Origin: Berberis thunbergii
Lineage: Eukaryota > Streptophyta > Magnoliopsida > Ranunculales > Berberidaceae
Assembly: GCA_003290165.1 (NCBI GenBank)
Contig: QNQO01000225.1
Location: 62,001-126,000 of the forward strand
Reading direction: 5' to 3'
DNA: 64,000 bases
Both the position numbers and the translations under genes were made by a program. Below are positions 1-9,847 of this stretch, in pieces. The notes beneath the pieces are model-generated. The model was not told the origin of the DNA. It searched no databases and was given only the letters and a program-made list of their open reading frames with translations. Every line of letters starts with the position of its first letter. Positions within the stretch are counted from its first letter, which is position 1.

Positions 1-352
1 ATGAAGTATTGGTACTATCGTATTTTGAAAATATACAATTTGGCATAATACAGAGTCCATATATCAACTATCAATGAGATGCTAAAATTGGCATGGACAC
101 TTTTCAATGCTAATGATAGAAGTATGAGATGAAGTAATTGCTTTTTAGATGTTATGGATTTCTTATGCTTTCATTTTAAGGTGTTTTTAGTTTGATTTGT
201 GGGTTCAAGGCTGTGTGGATGATCTGTTTTTATAACTTCTCCATCAGTTTCAAGTTTATAACAATCACTATCGGCATAAGAATGATACAACATGTAATAA
301 TTTTGCTATAGCTGGCTGTTTTCATTTTGATATTTTTTTTATCCTGCGCAGC

Positions 353-493
353 CTTACGAATTCAGTCCTTCCTGCGCTCCCTGATACCTGTAGGCAGATG
401 ATATCATCTGACCTTGGTCCTGAATCAACTACAGGCTCTTCAATCACATCAGGGGTGCACCTTCTTCGCCTCGCCCAATCCCTCGCCCTTTCC
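353..493 (+). other. Unassigned exon-like open stretch inside the CACTA element
   Basis: A good acceptor (T-rich tract, then GCGCAG at 346-351) opens a 47-codon reading frame ending at TAA 494-496. The peptide contains PDTCRQMISSDLGPESTTG and SGVHLLRLAQSLAL. Composition and the acceptor look like a captured exon, but I do not recognise the family. It lies upstream of the phosphofructokinase fragment and may belong to a different donor gene. Confidence 0.3.
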
Positions 494-684
494 TAACCGA
501 TGTGATAAGTTCTTAGCCTCTGGGAGAGTGAGCCACTCAATGATCTTTTGCTAAATTGAGTCCTTTATCCAAAGTCCTAAGTTCCTAACAGTATAACATT
601 GGTTAAGATGTTATCAAGATCCGACTCTACAGTCAGTTATCTTTAGCTATAGTTTCTGATCTTGTAGTTATCTTATTTATGCAG

Positions 685-1016
685 GAAATCAAAAGACGCG
701 GTCTCAAAGTTGCAGTTGCAGGAGTTCCCAAGACTATTGATAATGACATACCGGTACTTGTTAGGACTGTAGCTGCAAATTTGATATTCAACCAATTTTT
801 ATTGATTTTCTAATTAGTTCTAAAACTGTGAGTTAATCCAAATATTATCTGTCTCATATTTTTGTCATGATTTCCTGTTGGCTTAGGTTATTGACAAATC
901 ATTCGGTTTTGATACTGCTGTTGAAGAGGCTCAACGTGCAATTAATGAAGCACATGTCGAAGCTGAAAGTTCTTAAAACTGTATTGGTGTCGTGAAGTTA
1001 ATGGGTCGCTATAGTG
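685..1016 (+). pseudogene. 6-phosphofructokinase fragment (two exons), captured and disrupted
   Basis: Two consecutive exons of an ATP-dependent phosphofructokinase, the enzyme phosphorylating fructose 6-phosphate in glycolysis. Exon one (685-753) reads [18 protein letters not shown], the substrate-binding PKTIDND motif. Exon two (887-1016) reads VIDKSFGFDTAVEEAQRAI and later VVKLMGRYSG, also family hallmarks. The acceptors (GCAG at 681-684; TTAG at 883-886) and donors (GT at 754 and 1017) are kept, so this is a genomic, not a cDNA, copy. A TAA at 974-976 interrupts exon two just before the VVKLMGRYSG block, and no further PFK exons follow. Only about 66 of some 450-550 residues are present, so it cannot make an enzyme. 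Confidence 0.85.
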
Positions 1017-2610
1017 GTAAGTTTCATATTGTCTAAACTTAGAGCTAATGAGTAAGACTAGAAGTCCAATATTGATTTGATGGCGAAAGATTTCCAAACA
1101 TTGGTAACTTCTTTCTTCTATCTGATTACCATTATTATGCCATTTGGGTAATGAATAACTCTTTACTTCAGAAATACACACACACATACATATATGTTGA
1201 AATGCACAGAATATGCCTTACTCATGCATCATGTTTTTTCGCTCTTTTAATTTCAGTACGACACATTTTTTGCACAACATAATCTGAGTATGATAAGTTA
1301 TGTGCTCTCTATATCAAGATGAGTTATTGTCAATTACATCTCCTCACCCGAGGTGTGCTTCCTAAGAAGTATTTTTGCTTTCAAACCAATCAAGACCAAA
1401 CTCGTTTTCCGCTTTCTAGAGCCAGACAGGATTGAGCCTTCAACCAAGCAGACATATGGTTCCCTTCTGAAGAACCTCACATTTATAAAGACTTTTGCAT
1501 CTGGAATTCTTGTCCCAAAGGATTTTAGAGACTTAGTTGCAATTAATGTGTTTGTGTTCAACACACATTTGCTGAGATTTTTGATCAAATACTTAGTCAT
1601 TTTAAGTATGCATGCAATCATATTTTTTTCAAAGGTCCCATTCCTTTTTTGGATTTTCTAGTAAACCAAATTAGACTTGATTGGAGAATGAGAAGACTCA
1701 TATAAGCACACCCACTTTGAATGTATCGTAGTGTGGAATTTGCTCACTACTAGTACTGATATTGTGCTTAGTACTGACTGCTTGGTGTGCTCCGCGATAA
1801 CTTTGAATCACTGAAAAGTATTTTGAACACATAAGTCCTTAGCACACAAGAAGTTTATTATAATCTGCCCGATTCATGCATAATCACATTTACCACTTAC
1901 GTTGTGTTGGTCTCATATTTCATGCATTGCACAGTTAGATTCAGTATGAAATATGAACAAAAATACCAAGTTCATGTTACCTTAAGGAATAGGATGGAAA
2001 TCTGTGTACAGAGTGGATACGAATTCCTTTAATCACCTTCCTTTCATTTCTAACACATGATTATCTGTGACTGATTATGAACTCGGAAAGCTTATTATAA
2101 GAAGTGTCGTGCCAGGAATGGGTCACTCATAAGATGACCTGAAGTGATTGAATTGCTTAGCTAGGATAACTTATAATACCCCGCTCTAATATCATCAACA
2201 TGTACAATTATTTTTATTATAATCTGGTGTTTTGACCATAGAAAATTTTGCAAGGCTGGGAGAAGTGCCACGAAGATGCATGAAATTTTATTGTAGGCAT
2301 GTACACTTCAAGAACCAGATGCTAGATTCTAAGAACCTTATGCTAAAGACTTTTCTGTTTATGCAACAGAGTTCAGTGTATCAAGTTGCCAATGTCTGTC
2401 AACGAGAGTTCAGTTTTTGTTCTGCAAACTCCATACTGTCAAAGAAGGTGTGCTTATATTTAATCGAGTCTTTCCAATCTGAGTTTTGTGGAAGTCCTTA
2501 AAATAATGCTCTAATTACAAATGAAACTGATCCATTGATCTTTAGCACATTGTAACAATATGCATTATTGGGTTTTCAGACTTTTGTATTTGATTAGTTT
2601 GGATTTGCAG
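1017..2610. other. Stretch without a recognised gene inside the CACTA element
   Basis: AT-rich, intron-like sequence. An open stretch on the plus strand at 2232-2501 (peptide with FARLGEVPRRCMKFYCRHVH and later SSVYQVANVCQREF) could be an exon of an unknown donor gene, but nothing identifies it. The open frames near 1353-1661 look like chance. Confidence 0.4.
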
Positions 2611-2772
2611 TGATGTTTTGATCAAGAACTGGAAGGATGCTCAGTTTACTATGTTGATGATGGGGAAGCCTTGATACATACTGATGGCACGGGTTTTATT
2701 TCAGAAGACTTGGCGTTGAAATGTCCCTTGAATGTACGTGGAGGCAATTGCTTGGTGCAACAAGAATTTCAG
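2611..2772 (+). pseudogene. RNA-dependent RNA polymerase (RDR) exon fragment
   Basis: An exon bounded by TTTGCAG (acceptor, ending 2610) and TTTCAG|GTATTC (donor at 2773). In the coding frame it reads VYYVDDGEALIHTDGTGFIS followed by EDLALKCPLNV. The HTDGTGFISEDLA block is a hallmark of plant cellular RNA-dependent RNA polymerases, which make double-stranded RNA for small-RNA silencing; the fit is best to the RDR3/4/5 group. The exon lies upstream of the catalytic loop, so no polymerase activity is encoded. Read at phase 0, the first codon is TGA, so the copy is probably broken. No neighbouring RDR exon was found. Confidence 0.75.
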
Positions 2773-3063
2773 GTATTCATTTTTTTTTAGTCCATATAGT
2801 GATATTGTAAGCTCACGGCTCGTATTGGATATATGAATTACACAGAAAGTTAGTAGTAAAGAGAACTCTTTCCATGGATCAACACAGCTCTTCATGTTCA
2901 GCCTTAAAACATTTCCTTTTTGGTTCATGCCACTTGTACATGTCACACTACAATTGCATTGTGATGTTTTTCATATTTGATAATTGATACTGTGTTATGG
3001 TTTGGTGCCTTCCAAACTTGTGTGATATTCAATGCTTGTGATTTAATGGTGTCTTTAGAGGAA

Positions 3064-3480
3064 GCTTGATCGTATTGAAAATGTGGGAAGATCATCTGGG
3101 TTGACAAATGCAGCGAAAGCGCGACTGCGACACGGTTATGCTACTGTTGCTGCGCTGCGTTGCTGCTGCTGCTGAGGCGCTGCGTTGCTGCTGTTGCTGC
3201 TGTGCTGCATTGCTGTTGCTGCTGTGTTTGCTGCTGCTGAGACGCGTTTGCTGCTGTATGTAGCAGCGTTTGGTTGGAGCGTGTGTATGCTGGCTGATTT
3301 GGGCAGTCCGGTGTACATTCGGGATTTGTCGCAGAAACGCGCGTGTGCTGCGTGTTCTATGGCTGAGAGATTGCTGGTGCTGTCCGGATTGCTGGGAATT
3401 GACAGTGAGCTGATTTCAGTTGCTGGTGCCATTGCTGCCATTCTTGTTTGCAATACCTCCGGTTTGTTGCCAGAAATACA
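3064..3480 (+). other. Unassigned CTG-rich open stretch with exon-like 3' end
   Basis: A run of imperfect CTG/GCT triplets (about 3140-3245) is followed by an open frame reaching a consensus-like donor, ATACAG|GTTAGA, at 3480/3481. The peptide includes ADLGSPVYIRDLSQKRACAA and AERLLVLSGLLGIDSELIS. Reading both strands gives repeat-biased open frames, so the first part is low-complexity. The last 70 codons look like a genuine exon of an unrecognised gene. It lies between the RDR and urease fragments. Confidence 0.35.
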
Positions 3481-4148
3481 GGTTAGATTTTTTCATTCAT
3501 TCCTGTTTTTTCAATGATACACACACAATATTGTTCAGATGTGAAGTTTATGTTGTCTGACAGGTCAAGAGGAAAAGTTTGGTGTGCTGGATACCTTTCT
3601 TTTTCTTTGTGGTATGTGTTCACCATGCCTGATGTTATACTATGGTTAATTTGTATATTTGGCGCAGACACAGCTATATTTCCTAGGACATTTTTGCTTT
3701 GGATATGCATATATTATATCTGTATGGGTGTATATATTTTGTAATTTTATTTATCTATTTATTTTCCCAAAAACAAGGTTTATAAACATGAAGGCGGATT
3801 GTGAGTGTTACAATCATGCAATGTCTCATGAGTCACGACATGAGGGTGTAAGGAGTAAGCCTTTCATGTATGAATGTTTTGAGCAAAGAAAACTTGATAA
3901 ATTATGTAGTGGATGGAATTAAATACAGTGAGAGATACTGCCCTTGGGTTCACAATCAAACATTGATTCCACTGCCCAACATTGCTGATTTCCAAATATT
4001 TAGTGAAAATTCTCAAATTGAGTCATCAATAGTTCAAAACAAAACCTGTGATCCATAATTCATTAAACAAACATGTTGAGTGAGAATGATGCTTTTCATA
4101 AAATATTAATGCTCTATACTATCAAGCCTTAATGATATCTTTCTATAG

Positions 4149-4237
4149 GTTAACCTTCACGCTGACACCTTAAATGAATCTGGATGTGTTGAACACACTA
4201 TTGCTGCGTTTAAAGGCAGAACAATCCATGCTTACCA
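4149..4237 (+). pseudogene. Urease fragment, joined to a CREG-like exon
   Basis: After a TATAG acceptor (ending 4148), the frame reads [20 protein letters not shown] then FKGRTIHAY. This is the conserved catalytic-domain segment of plant urease, the nickel enzyme hydrolysing urea to ammonia and carbamate. The family continues with HSEGAGGGHAPD, which carries nickel-site chemistry. Here the match stops at about 4237 in the middle of that motif, and the sequence changes, without an intron, to a CREG-like exon in another frame. Only about 30 of some 840 residues are present. Confidence 0.8.
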
Positions 4238-4248
4238 GGCAGAACAAT

Positions 4249-4434
4249 CTGGATGGGAAACCTGGTAAAGGCTGGGGCATCCCATACTTCTACTTGACCA
4301 CTCTTGACCCTACTGCAAGTAATGCATTGAATGATTCAAGGGCTTCATTTACACTCAGTGAGTTCCCTCTTGGAACTTGTGGCAAGACAGATCCTGAGAA
4401 CCCAACTTGTGCAAAGCTTACACTTAATGGAAAG
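4249..4434 (+). pseudogene. CREG-like (flavin-reductase-fold) protein exon fragment
   Basis: From about 4249 the frame reads [20 protein letters not shown], then a segment ending in SEFPLGTCGKTDPENPTCAK, to a donor AAAG|GTGAAT at 4434/4435. These blocks identify the plant homologue of cellular repressor of E1A-stimulated genes (CREG, FMN-binding split-barrel family), usually a secreted or endomembrane protein of about 200 residues. Within the fragment the frame is intact. Its 5' edge is not a splice site but a junction with urease sequence, so it is a capture product. No second CREG exon was found. Confidence 0.8.
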
Positions 4435-4959
4435 GTGAATAATTAAACATTTTGAACACTCATCTTTTTTGTGTCGATATTTTCATTAATACATGATGGA
4501 CTATGGATGACTTGACCTTGATTTCTAGCACTTTTTTCATTAATCCAATGAATATATCTTAGTCTAAAGCTTTGACATTGGCTATTTCAAACAATGATAA
4601 ATGCTTATGTTTATAACTTTCATACCTGTATGCATATCATTAATTAAGAATGTAATTCTGTATTAGGTATAGTTCTTACCTTCACAACAGACCGAGTTTC
4701 TGTGCTTGTCTCGAGTTATCGCACTAGCCTGTTCGTTATCCTATAAGCCTAAATTCGAGATTCGCCTGACCATAAATCACAAAGTATTGGGATAGAATGT
4801 TATTATTATTGCATAGAACTATGATTAAACACTGGGGGATCATATTAGAAGCAACAATCAGTAGTTGTACACTAGCCTTTGGTCGTTAGTATTGCTTTTT
4901 AAGGAAAAAAAAAACAATAAAGAACAAGATACCTGGCCTTTGGACTTTTGCACATATGG
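4435..4959. other. No recognised gene
   Basis: AT-rich sequence between the CREG fragment and a tandem repeat. A less AT-rich patch at 4680-4760 may be another captured piece, but it has no convincing reading frame. Confidence 0.3.
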
Positions 4960-5235
4960 AATAGCCTTAGCATTGACTAAGGTAATTTTTAACGTCAGAG
5001 AAACAAAAACAAATAAATTGGTATAAGTTAACCTAACTCTTGTATGAACTAGCGATATCCTTGACTAAGGTAGTTCACATCGATAGACAAAAACAAATAA
5101 ATTGATGTAAGATAACCCTAAATTGTATAGAGTAGTGATATTCTTAACTAAGGTAGGTTCGAATGTTGGATAAAACAAAACAATCAATGTAGTAGATAGC
5201 GATATCCTTTACTAATGTAGTTTCGGATGCCAGAA
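4960..5235 (+). repeat. Imperfect tandem repeat, about 85-bp unit, roughly 3-4 copies
   Basis: The motif GATATCCTTGACTAAGGTAG recurs with variations near 4970, 5053, 5137 and 5200. The first copies are each followed by ACAAAAACAAATAAATTG-like sequence. The last unit is shorter. It looks like a minisatellite and has no coding potential. Confidence 0.6.
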
Positions 5236-5276
5236 AAGACAAAAGTTTTGCTTCTAAAAAAAATTTACAATCATGC

Positions 5277-5475
5277 AGGGGATGCTGCTGCTGCTGTGTA
5301 GGCAGAGCACTCTGTTGCAAAACAGAGTGCATCTTTTTTTTTTTTTCTGCTGCTGTTTCATGCGGGGGCGGACTGGCGTACTTGCTGTTGCTGCGCTCTG
5401 TTGCTGTTGATGTTGCTGATGCTGATGCTGATGCTGCTGTTGCTGATGCTGCTGTTGCTGCGCGGCGTTGATGCT
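5277..5475 (+). repeat. CTG/GCT trinucleotide-rich tract with embedded perfect hairpin
   Basis: Runs of CTG, GCT and GAT-GCT triplets on the plus strand give glutamine-rich shadow frames on the minus strand (CAG/CAA), so those frames should not be read as proteins. Within it, GCACTCTGTT (307-316 past 5000) and AACAGAGTGC (321-330 past 5000) form a perfect 10-bp stem with a 4-base loop, followed by a T-run. It resembles the composition of 3140-3245. Confidence 0.6.
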
Positions 5476-6007
5476 GCAATGCATTGCATGTGACTGTTCG
5501 GATATCAAGATGTTGCTATCAATCAAATGTATATGCAGCGACCGAAAAATGGCACGTGGAATCCGATGGCCTTCATAGTGTTGGCTGAACGAGAGATGTG
5601 TGTACGAAAAAAAAATGGTTTCTTTAACAGCTGAGCTTAAAAGACTTCTGATGAGAGGTTAGAATTGTTCATGTTCATATCTTCGAACAAAATTTTTCAA
5701 TTGTTGTGTCAGAATTACCAAAACACTGTTGATAATGTTCGTATTTTCTATATAAAAATAATATACATGACTTGTATTTTATTTTTTCTTGTAAATCAGT
5801 TTTTGATAAATTAGAGTTTTCATGTTTTTCATAGGAATAGCTCATTGCCATTAAATTTTTGAGGTCTTATATTTGTCTATACCATGAGATGATAGTTTTG
5901 TTGTCTTGTGGTTATAAAGAAAATGATGGAATGAAGATATCACTGTGTTGTTTTTTTCTTATGAAACGCTGATAGTTGTTCTCTTTGACGTTATCAATAA
6001 CTTTCAG
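5476..6007. other. No recognised gene
   Basis: AT-rich, intron-like sequence leading into the pyrophosphatase exon. I see no conserved reading frame. Confidence 0.3.
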
Positions 6008-6189
6008 TTGATGTTGTTGAGATTGGAGATGCCCAGGGAAAAATTGGTCAGGTTCTCAAGGTTAAGCCTTTGGCAGCATTTGCTATGATTGATGAAGGGG
6101 AGCTCGACTGGAAAATAGTTGCCATTTCGTTGGATGATCCAAGAGCATCACTAGTGAATGATATTGATGATGTTGAGAAACATTTTCCG
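6008..6189 (+). pseudogene. Plastid-type soluble inorganic pyrophosphatase exon fragment
   Basis: One intact exon between TTTCAG (ending 6007) and TTCCG|GTATGC (6189/6190). It reads DVVEIGDAQGKIGQVLKVKP, then AAFAMIDEGELDWKIVAISL and NDIDDVEKHFP. This is family I inorganic pyrophosphatase, closest to the chloroplast enzyme PPA6, which hydrolyses pyrophosphate. The DEGELDWK stretch holds acidic and lysine residues of the metal and substrate site. The exon has no internal stop. About 60 of some 300 residues are present and no other exon follows, so it is a captured fragment. Confidence 0.85.
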
Positions 6190-6914
6190 GTATGCCCTCT
6201 TTTTGTGGTATTACTAGGCTCTCATTATTTATTTATTTATTGATTTATTATTAATTTATTATAACGTAAGATGGATTCGCTGTAACGAAGAGTCTATACG
6301 GTCCATTTATCACATTCTGTTTATCATATAATCCAATCCTTAATACTTAGTATCATGCTTTTCTATGAAGTGCACTAAACATTCCCATTTTCATGTGAGC
6401 ATAGGAAATTTTACCAATAGCTTCGTATTTCAACTGATGTCACTTTGTATTTTTTTATATTGTAGTGTACAATCAATACAGTTTGCAAGGTGCAACATTT
6501 CCTTGTTTCCAGTAATTGTTATTTAGTAGCAAAAAAAAATCAAAGTGTGGTACAACACTAGCTAAGAGAGATACAGATTGCTCAACTAAACAATTACTAA
6601 CATCCTTTGGGGCCAGTCATGAGCATGCTTGTTTAGATACTTATCTACGTATGAAATTGACATAACAGTTATGAAGAGACTGGAGACATTTTGCATTATT
6701 TATAGTTCTTATTTGAAAACTCATAAAACATTGGAAAATCTACTTGGAGCATCTAGTTAACTTCAAAATCTTCCTGGAAAACTCACATTCTTCCAATCTC
6801 TTTCATCTACGTACTTGCTGCCCTGTCATTTAGGGACTTCTGTTTTGTTATGGGAGTCACAACATGCTCCACTTCCTGTGAAAATAACTTAATCTGAACT
6901 GTAATGTACAGTAC

Positions 6915-7618
6915 CTTTGTTACTGGTAGGGGCGTTGTTTCTGTAGCAACTATTTGTTGCACTATTACTGGGGCCTGCTTCTGGAGTAACTCATTCTCTG
7001 ACTCCAACTTTGCAATCTTGATTTTAAGGCTGGGAAAAAAAAATAGGAATGTTAGAAAAGAACTTGACTGGCTGGTTTCACCTTTTGTATTAATAGGATC
7101 TTCTCATTTATCATGTATGGAACCACATTTGGTATTTAGGACCACCTTTCTATAGTTTCTTGAAGTTGAGACAAGTTCGACTGTGATTCGTCAACCAGCT
7201 TAGCCCTTTCTTCACTCTGTTTTTGGACCTCAGAATATGTACCCTCGAGATCTTCCATCGTCTTTTTTAACATGTTTAACTCATGCTGCACGTGCAAAAA
7301 TCTTGTTTGTTATTATCAGTTGCTGATGCTTTTCTAAATACCGAATAGCTTCATTTTTGTTTGATATATAAAGTGCGGGGTAATAGCCAATCTTACCTCC
7401 AGTTCCTCATTAAGTTTCTCTAGTGACTCTACCTTGGCAGTATCCACAACAGGTACCTCTTTGATGACGGGAAGTGCTTCCTCTATTGCTATCTTTGCTG
7501 CTTCTTTCTTCCTGATTATTTCTGTGTGAGCTTCATCTAATTTCTGTTGCATGTCAGTCAAAGCAGATTGCAGCTTTGCAATCTCTTGTCCTTTTGCTTC
7601 TTTCTCCCTGATTCTTGA
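6915..7618 (-). pseudogene. Myosin XI coiled-coil fragment (three exons), reverse orientation
   Basis: Three minus-strand exons with kept splice sites: 7397-7618, 7146-7285 and 6915-7029. The 74-codon first exon reads [20 protein letters not shown] then EEALPVIKEVPVVDTAKVES. The second contains HELNMLKKTMEDLEGTYSEV. The third contains KLESENELLQKQAPVIVQQ. This is the coiled-coil region behind the IQ neck in plant class XI myosins, the motors of organelle streaming. Phases are compatible across the three exons and no stop was seen, so this is the best-preserved capture. There is no motor or globular-tail part. It is the only fragment found in the opposite orientation. Confidence 0.85.
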
Positions 7619-7638
7619 CTGTTGTTATGTTAACATAG

Positions 7639-8010
7639 GTTGCTTATGTCTTGTGCTTGAGGTTGGTGATGGAGTATTTGAAGTCTTGTCCACATCTGGA
7701 GATACTCATTTGGGTGATGATGATTTTGACAAGGTTTGCAAGAGTTGAATCTTCTTCTTTTATTTGTTATTTGTTTATTAATTAATTTTTTCAAAAACCA
7801 TTACTTCTTAGAATGCTACAGTTGATTGGCTCTGACAATTTTTTGGTAATTATGCATCTTCGAATCAGAGAATCGTAGATTGGCTTGCAGCTGAATTCAA
7901 AAGAGATGAAGGTATTGATCTTTTGAAGGACAAACAGGCTCTCAGCGACTCACTGAAACTGCTGAAAAAGCCAAGATGGAGTTGTCATCTTTGACACAAA
8001 CAAATATAAG
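7639..8010 (+). pseudogene. Chloroplast HSP70 (DnaK) fragment, two exons with a frameshift
   Basis: Exon one (7639-7733) reads [20 protein letters not shown] then GDDDFDK. The usual HLGGDDFD motif has one Gly to Asp change. Exon two (7869-8010) reads RIVDWLAAEFKRDEGIDLLK then DKQAL. The frame then breaks: the next conserved block appears only after shifting by one, implying a missing base near 7941-7943. The wording fits the stromal HSP70 ATPase domain. Splice sites are kept. With one lost base and about 80 of some 700 residues it is a dead fragment. It begins only about 20 bp from the myosin fragment on the other strand. Confidence 0.85.
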
Positions 8011-8535
8011 GTGCGCTGGTTGCTTTTGTGCTGCTGTAATATCTTCTTCTGTTAAATTTTTATTTTTATTTTTTTTAGCTTAAACTGATTCACGTAAAAC
8101 TGATAAACTCTTTTCATTCTATCAATTTGCCTTTCATTACTATTAATCACGAAGTAGCGTTTATGATTGTGAGGTTTGGTCAACATAAATGATTGTTTCA
8201 AAGGCTTGCTGCCATCATATTAAATTTTCGCACTTTTAAGACCATTTTCCCTCTAAATTCCAAATTTCCTTTGTATTTATTTTTCTATTATAGTCAATGA
8301 TTAATATGAATTCTGTTTATAATCCTAGTAAGTTATGATATATATTCGAATATTAGAATGCTGTATCTATCATTGTTGAACCGATCTATCTCACAGAAAG
8401 ACTTTTGTTGGCCTTTCCTGCATCTAGGTCACATGGACTGTCCATGTGCCGTCGTTTCACAGCGAAGGGAACTAATTGTGTAGATATTCAAGTTATTGTA
8501 TTGAAGTTCACCTGATTTCTCTCTTTATTTTATAG

Positions 8536-8657
8536 GTGCAGGCAGAAAAATTGAAAATTGACAGGAACGATATTGAGGAAGGAATCGTTTCTCTTATTGC
8601 TGAACGTGGGATAAAGAAGCTCGTCATGGGAGCAGCTGCTGACAAGCACTATAACAA
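8536..8657 (+). pseudogene. USP-domain / U-box protein (PUB33-like) exon fragment
   Basis: After TTATAG (ending 8535) the frame reads VQAEKLKIDRNDIEEGIVSL, then IAERGIKKLVMGAAADKHY. This is the C-terminal half of the universal-stress-protein-like domain at the N terminus of plant U-box protein kinases such as PUB33. The LVMGAAADKHY block is distinctive. A donor is possible at 8658. No kinase or U-box part is present. The exon is uninterrupted. Confidence 0.75.
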
Positions 8658-9399
8658 GTATAAATCCGTGCAAAAAAATCCCCTCATTCTTAAGTATATT
8701 ATCAGTATCATTGTCATTCATGCATCACTTGTGGAATTGTATAATAATGTGATGGACTTGGTTAGCATTGAGAATGATCTTCCTCGAGGATAACCTTTAT
8801 TCGCGGTACATAATATTCTGGTTGACCTATCATTGTGTGCCACTGGATTTGGGGTTTTGGAATTGTAATTTAACATCTATAGGAATTATACTAGGCATAA
8901 TGTCTCGATGGTTTAATTAGGTAATTGCATCATTTGGTTAAATGAGTTTTTAGCTGGTTTGAGGCCATTGGAGCATTCAAAGTAGTTGTGGACACCGTTA
9001 TCTCCATATACATAAAATAAATAAAAAGAAGATAAAAAGGGAAGGAAAAAAAGGCTTGCCAAAGAGTATAGTGCATTTAGTTTAATGCTTCCACTGAGAA
9101 GTAACAGTAAGGCATGACAATCATAAAATGATTCCTGCTTGAACAAACTGTAGGAGGTTGTTGGAATTGCTATGAATGGTATAAGAGGTTTCTCAATTGC
9201 TTTATGGAAGCTAGTGAAACAAAATTTGATGTCATGTCGGAAGGATATTGACATGCCAATTTTAATGCTGCAGGAGAATGACCAGACTAAAATCTAAGAA
9301 AGCAGCTTTTGTATGATATATTGTTTGTATGCAACAAGTTCCTAATCTGCAGAAGGTAATTTTAAGATCCCATTGCTTATGATGCATGTTTAGTTTTAG
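8658..9399. other. No recognised gene
   Basis: AT-rich sequence between the USP and cyclin fragments. The minus-strand open frame at 8913-9254 has no recognisable motif. Confidence 0.3.
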
Positions 9400-9664
9400 G
9401 AAAAATATACAAGATCCAAGGAAGTGTCCACTTCATTGAGGAGGAAGAAGAAGCTCACTCCCTCACTTCAGTGCTAACAGCTCGAAGCAAGGTAACTTGA
9501 ATTTTTATTTATTTTTTTCAGATTAATAATCTTCTTGATATGTGTTGATACATTTTTTATTTGATCCAATTCAGGTTGCTTGTGGTTTAAGCTACAATAA
9601 GCCAAAGGAAATCTCCAATGTAGTGGACATTGATGCCACAGATAAGAACAATGAATTGCTTACT
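9400..9664 (+). pseudogene. B-type cyclin fragment (two exons)
   Basis: Exon one (9400-9491) ends HSLTSVLTARSK before GTAACT. Exon two (9575-9664) reads VACGLSYNKPKEISNVVDID, then ATDKNNELL. Plant mitotic B-type cyclins carry the same series: TSVLTARSKAACG, then a DIDAxDxNNELA motif just ahead of the cyclin box. Phase and splice sites are compatible (exon one begins with two bases of a split codon). The match fades right after NNELL where the cyclin box should begin, so no cyclin box is encoded. It is the last captured piece before the CACTA subterminal repeats. Confidence 0.75.
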
Positions 9665-9847
9665 GTAATGAATTGTAAATGTTGCTTGAAAACAATTGTT
9701 GGAATTTGCTGATCAGAGGTTGTAAATGCTATTTTTAAATTTAATAAAAAGTCATATTAAATTTATTTATTTGATTCACGTGCTGAATTATACTTACCCA
9801 TAAGATGTAATCAAAAGTCATTTGATAGCAAAAAAAAAAAAAAAAAA

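Noticed and set aside
1334..1661. Overlapping open frames on both strands
   Set aside because: Mirror frames over the same DNA with no family resemblance.
5307..5345. Hairpin plus T-run resembling a bacterial intrinsic terminator
   Set aside because: The window is plant nuclear DNA; the stem lies in repeat-rich DNA. A Helitron 3' end was also considered, but the CTRR terminus is missing.
5144..5526. Glutamine- and alanine-rich minus-strand open frames
   Set aside because: They are CAG/CAA translations of a CTG-repeat tract, with no conserved domain or splice context.
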